The notes under the pieces: model-generated
What the model was told of the DNA's origin: nothing
Seen by the model: only the letters and a program-made list of their open reading frames with translations
Databases searched by the model: none
Shown here: in pieces, positions 63,395 through 64,000 of the stretch
Layout: each line of letters begins with the position of its first letter
How positions within the stretch are numbered: the stretch's first letter is position 1
From: Pseudomonas thivervalensis
Lineage (GTDB): Bacteria > Pseudomonadota > Gammaproteobacteria > Pseudomonadales > Pseudomonadaceae
Reading direction: 5' to 3'
Length of the DNA: 64,000 bases
Assembly (NCBI RefSeq): GCF_001269655.1
Contig: NZ_LHVE01000007.1
Coordinates: 186,001 to 250,000, forward strand
Made by a program: the position numbers and the translations under genes

Positions 63395-63487
63395 CCTGTG
63401 GGAGCGAGCTTGCTCGCGATGACGGTGGATCAGTGACGTTTGAGGCGACTGACACACTGCTATCGCGAGCAGGCTCGCTCCCACAGG
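63395..63487. repeat. REPIN, copy 6
   Basis: Inverted REP arms (CCTGTGGGAGCGAGCTTGCT and complement) stand 26 bases after the 3' end of mnmC. Confidence 0.9.
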
Positions 63488-63513
63488 GGATTGGGGAAAG
63501 CCTTTAATGGGTG

Positions 63514-64000
63514 TCAGGCCTTGCCCCGGACCAAGGCCCGTAACGCGAACCGGTTCGGATGGCAGGCCTCGGCCACGCTGCGGGGCAGTGGCAGCGGTTC
63601 GTTGTCCAGCCAGGCGGCGATCAGTTCGCCCGACAGGGGGGCGGTGATCAGGCCTCGGGAACCGTGGCCACTATTGATGTACAGGCCATTGAGCCAGGGG
63701 CACGGGGCGTCTGGCACTTGGCGGGCGTCCTTGCCCAGTGCCGCGTAGGTTTCGGTGAAAGCCTGACGGTCGGCCAACGGTCCGACGATTGGCAAATAGT
63801 CCGGGCTGGTGCAACGGAACGCCACGCGGCCTTCAAGGTGCTGCGGGTCCAGGGCGCCAGCGTCCAGGCGCTCCACCAGGTCTTGGGAGATCTCTTCGAG
63901 CATCTGCAGGTTGCCGGCGTGCTCGGCCGCGGTGGGGGTCAGGTCGTCGCTGTTGAAATCGAAACTGGCGCCCAGGGTGTGTTCGCCCAACCGTGGTGGG
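63514..64000 (-). CDS. mnmC: tRNA 5-methylaminomethyl-2-thiouridine modification enzyme MnmC, C-terminal part
   Basis: The frame is open to the window edge. The visible 160 or so residues belong to the FAD-dependent oxidoreductase end of MnmC, which removes carboxymethyl from the wobble uridine modification: VAFRCTSPDYLPIVGPLADR and GLYINSGHGSRGLITAPLSG are typical. The N-terminal methyltransferase domain lies beyond the window. Confidence 0.92.
   Translation of the reverse strand, partial: PPRLGEHTLGASFDFNSDDLTPTAAEHAGNLQMLEEISQDLVERLDAGALDPQHLEGRVAFRCTSPDYLPIVGPLADRQAFTETYAALGKDARQVPDAPCPWLNGLYINSGHGSRGLITAPLSGELIAAWLDNEPLPLPRSVAEACHPNRFALRALVRGKA

Overview
The window is chromosomal DNA of a fluorescent pseudomonad, most likely of the Pseudomonas fluorescens species complex. 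The evidence is the high-GC coding, the polar-flagellum regulators FleQ, FleS, FleR, FleN and FlhF, the HsbA/HsbR/HptB switch, the N-acetylglutaminylglutamine amide osmolyte genes, and many REP/REPIN repeats of the GTGGGAGCGAGC...GCTCGCGA type. The species cannot be fixed from the sequence alone.

About two thirds of the window (1-40.5 kb) is one almost uninterrupted flagellar and chemotaxis locus on the + strand. It starts with the end of flgL, a ketoacyl-ACP synthase III gene and the filament block fliC-flaG-fliD-fliS-fliT-like. The regulators fleQ and fleSR follow, then fliEFGHIJ with hsbA-hsbR-hptB, fliK, fliLMNOPQR-flhB, flhA-flhF-fleN-fliA, and cheYZAB-motCD-parA-parP-like-cheW-DUF2802. 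The promoters fit the known hierarchy. I see sigma-54 (-24/-12) signatures before fleS, fliE, fliK, fliL and flhA, and sigma-28-like signatures before fliC and fliS. Three of the five sigma-54 promoters (fliE, fliL, flhA) have a complete REPIN just upstream, between the previous stop codon and the -24 box.

From 41 to 43 kb, on the - strand, lies a two-gene accessory flagellar unit: a second FliK-like protein and a 109-residue protein resembling only the C-terminal domain of FlhB. Divergent from it is the cytochrome c maturation operon ccmABCDEFGHI (43.1-50.1 kb), followed by a small proline-rich lipoprotein and a large LTA-synthase/sulfatase-family membrane enzyme.

The last 11 kb is mixed housekeeping and accessory DNA: DUF3309, a short-chain dehydrogenase, YnfA, a CsrA paralogue overlapping yheU tail to tail, and the osmolyte cluster asnO-ngg-M42 peptidase. 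A small AT-richer island follows (integrase remnant, 59-residue membrane protein, Wzy-like polymerase). The window ends inside mnmC. No tRNA, rRNA, CRISPR array or complete insertion sequence was seen.

I found no wholly new system. The observations most worth following are the FliK-like/mini-FlhB pair, the REPIN-promoter arrangement, the nested-hairpin repeat family, the 41-residue repeats in CheA, and three small genes (flhF-fleN intergenic, DUF3309, island membrane protein).
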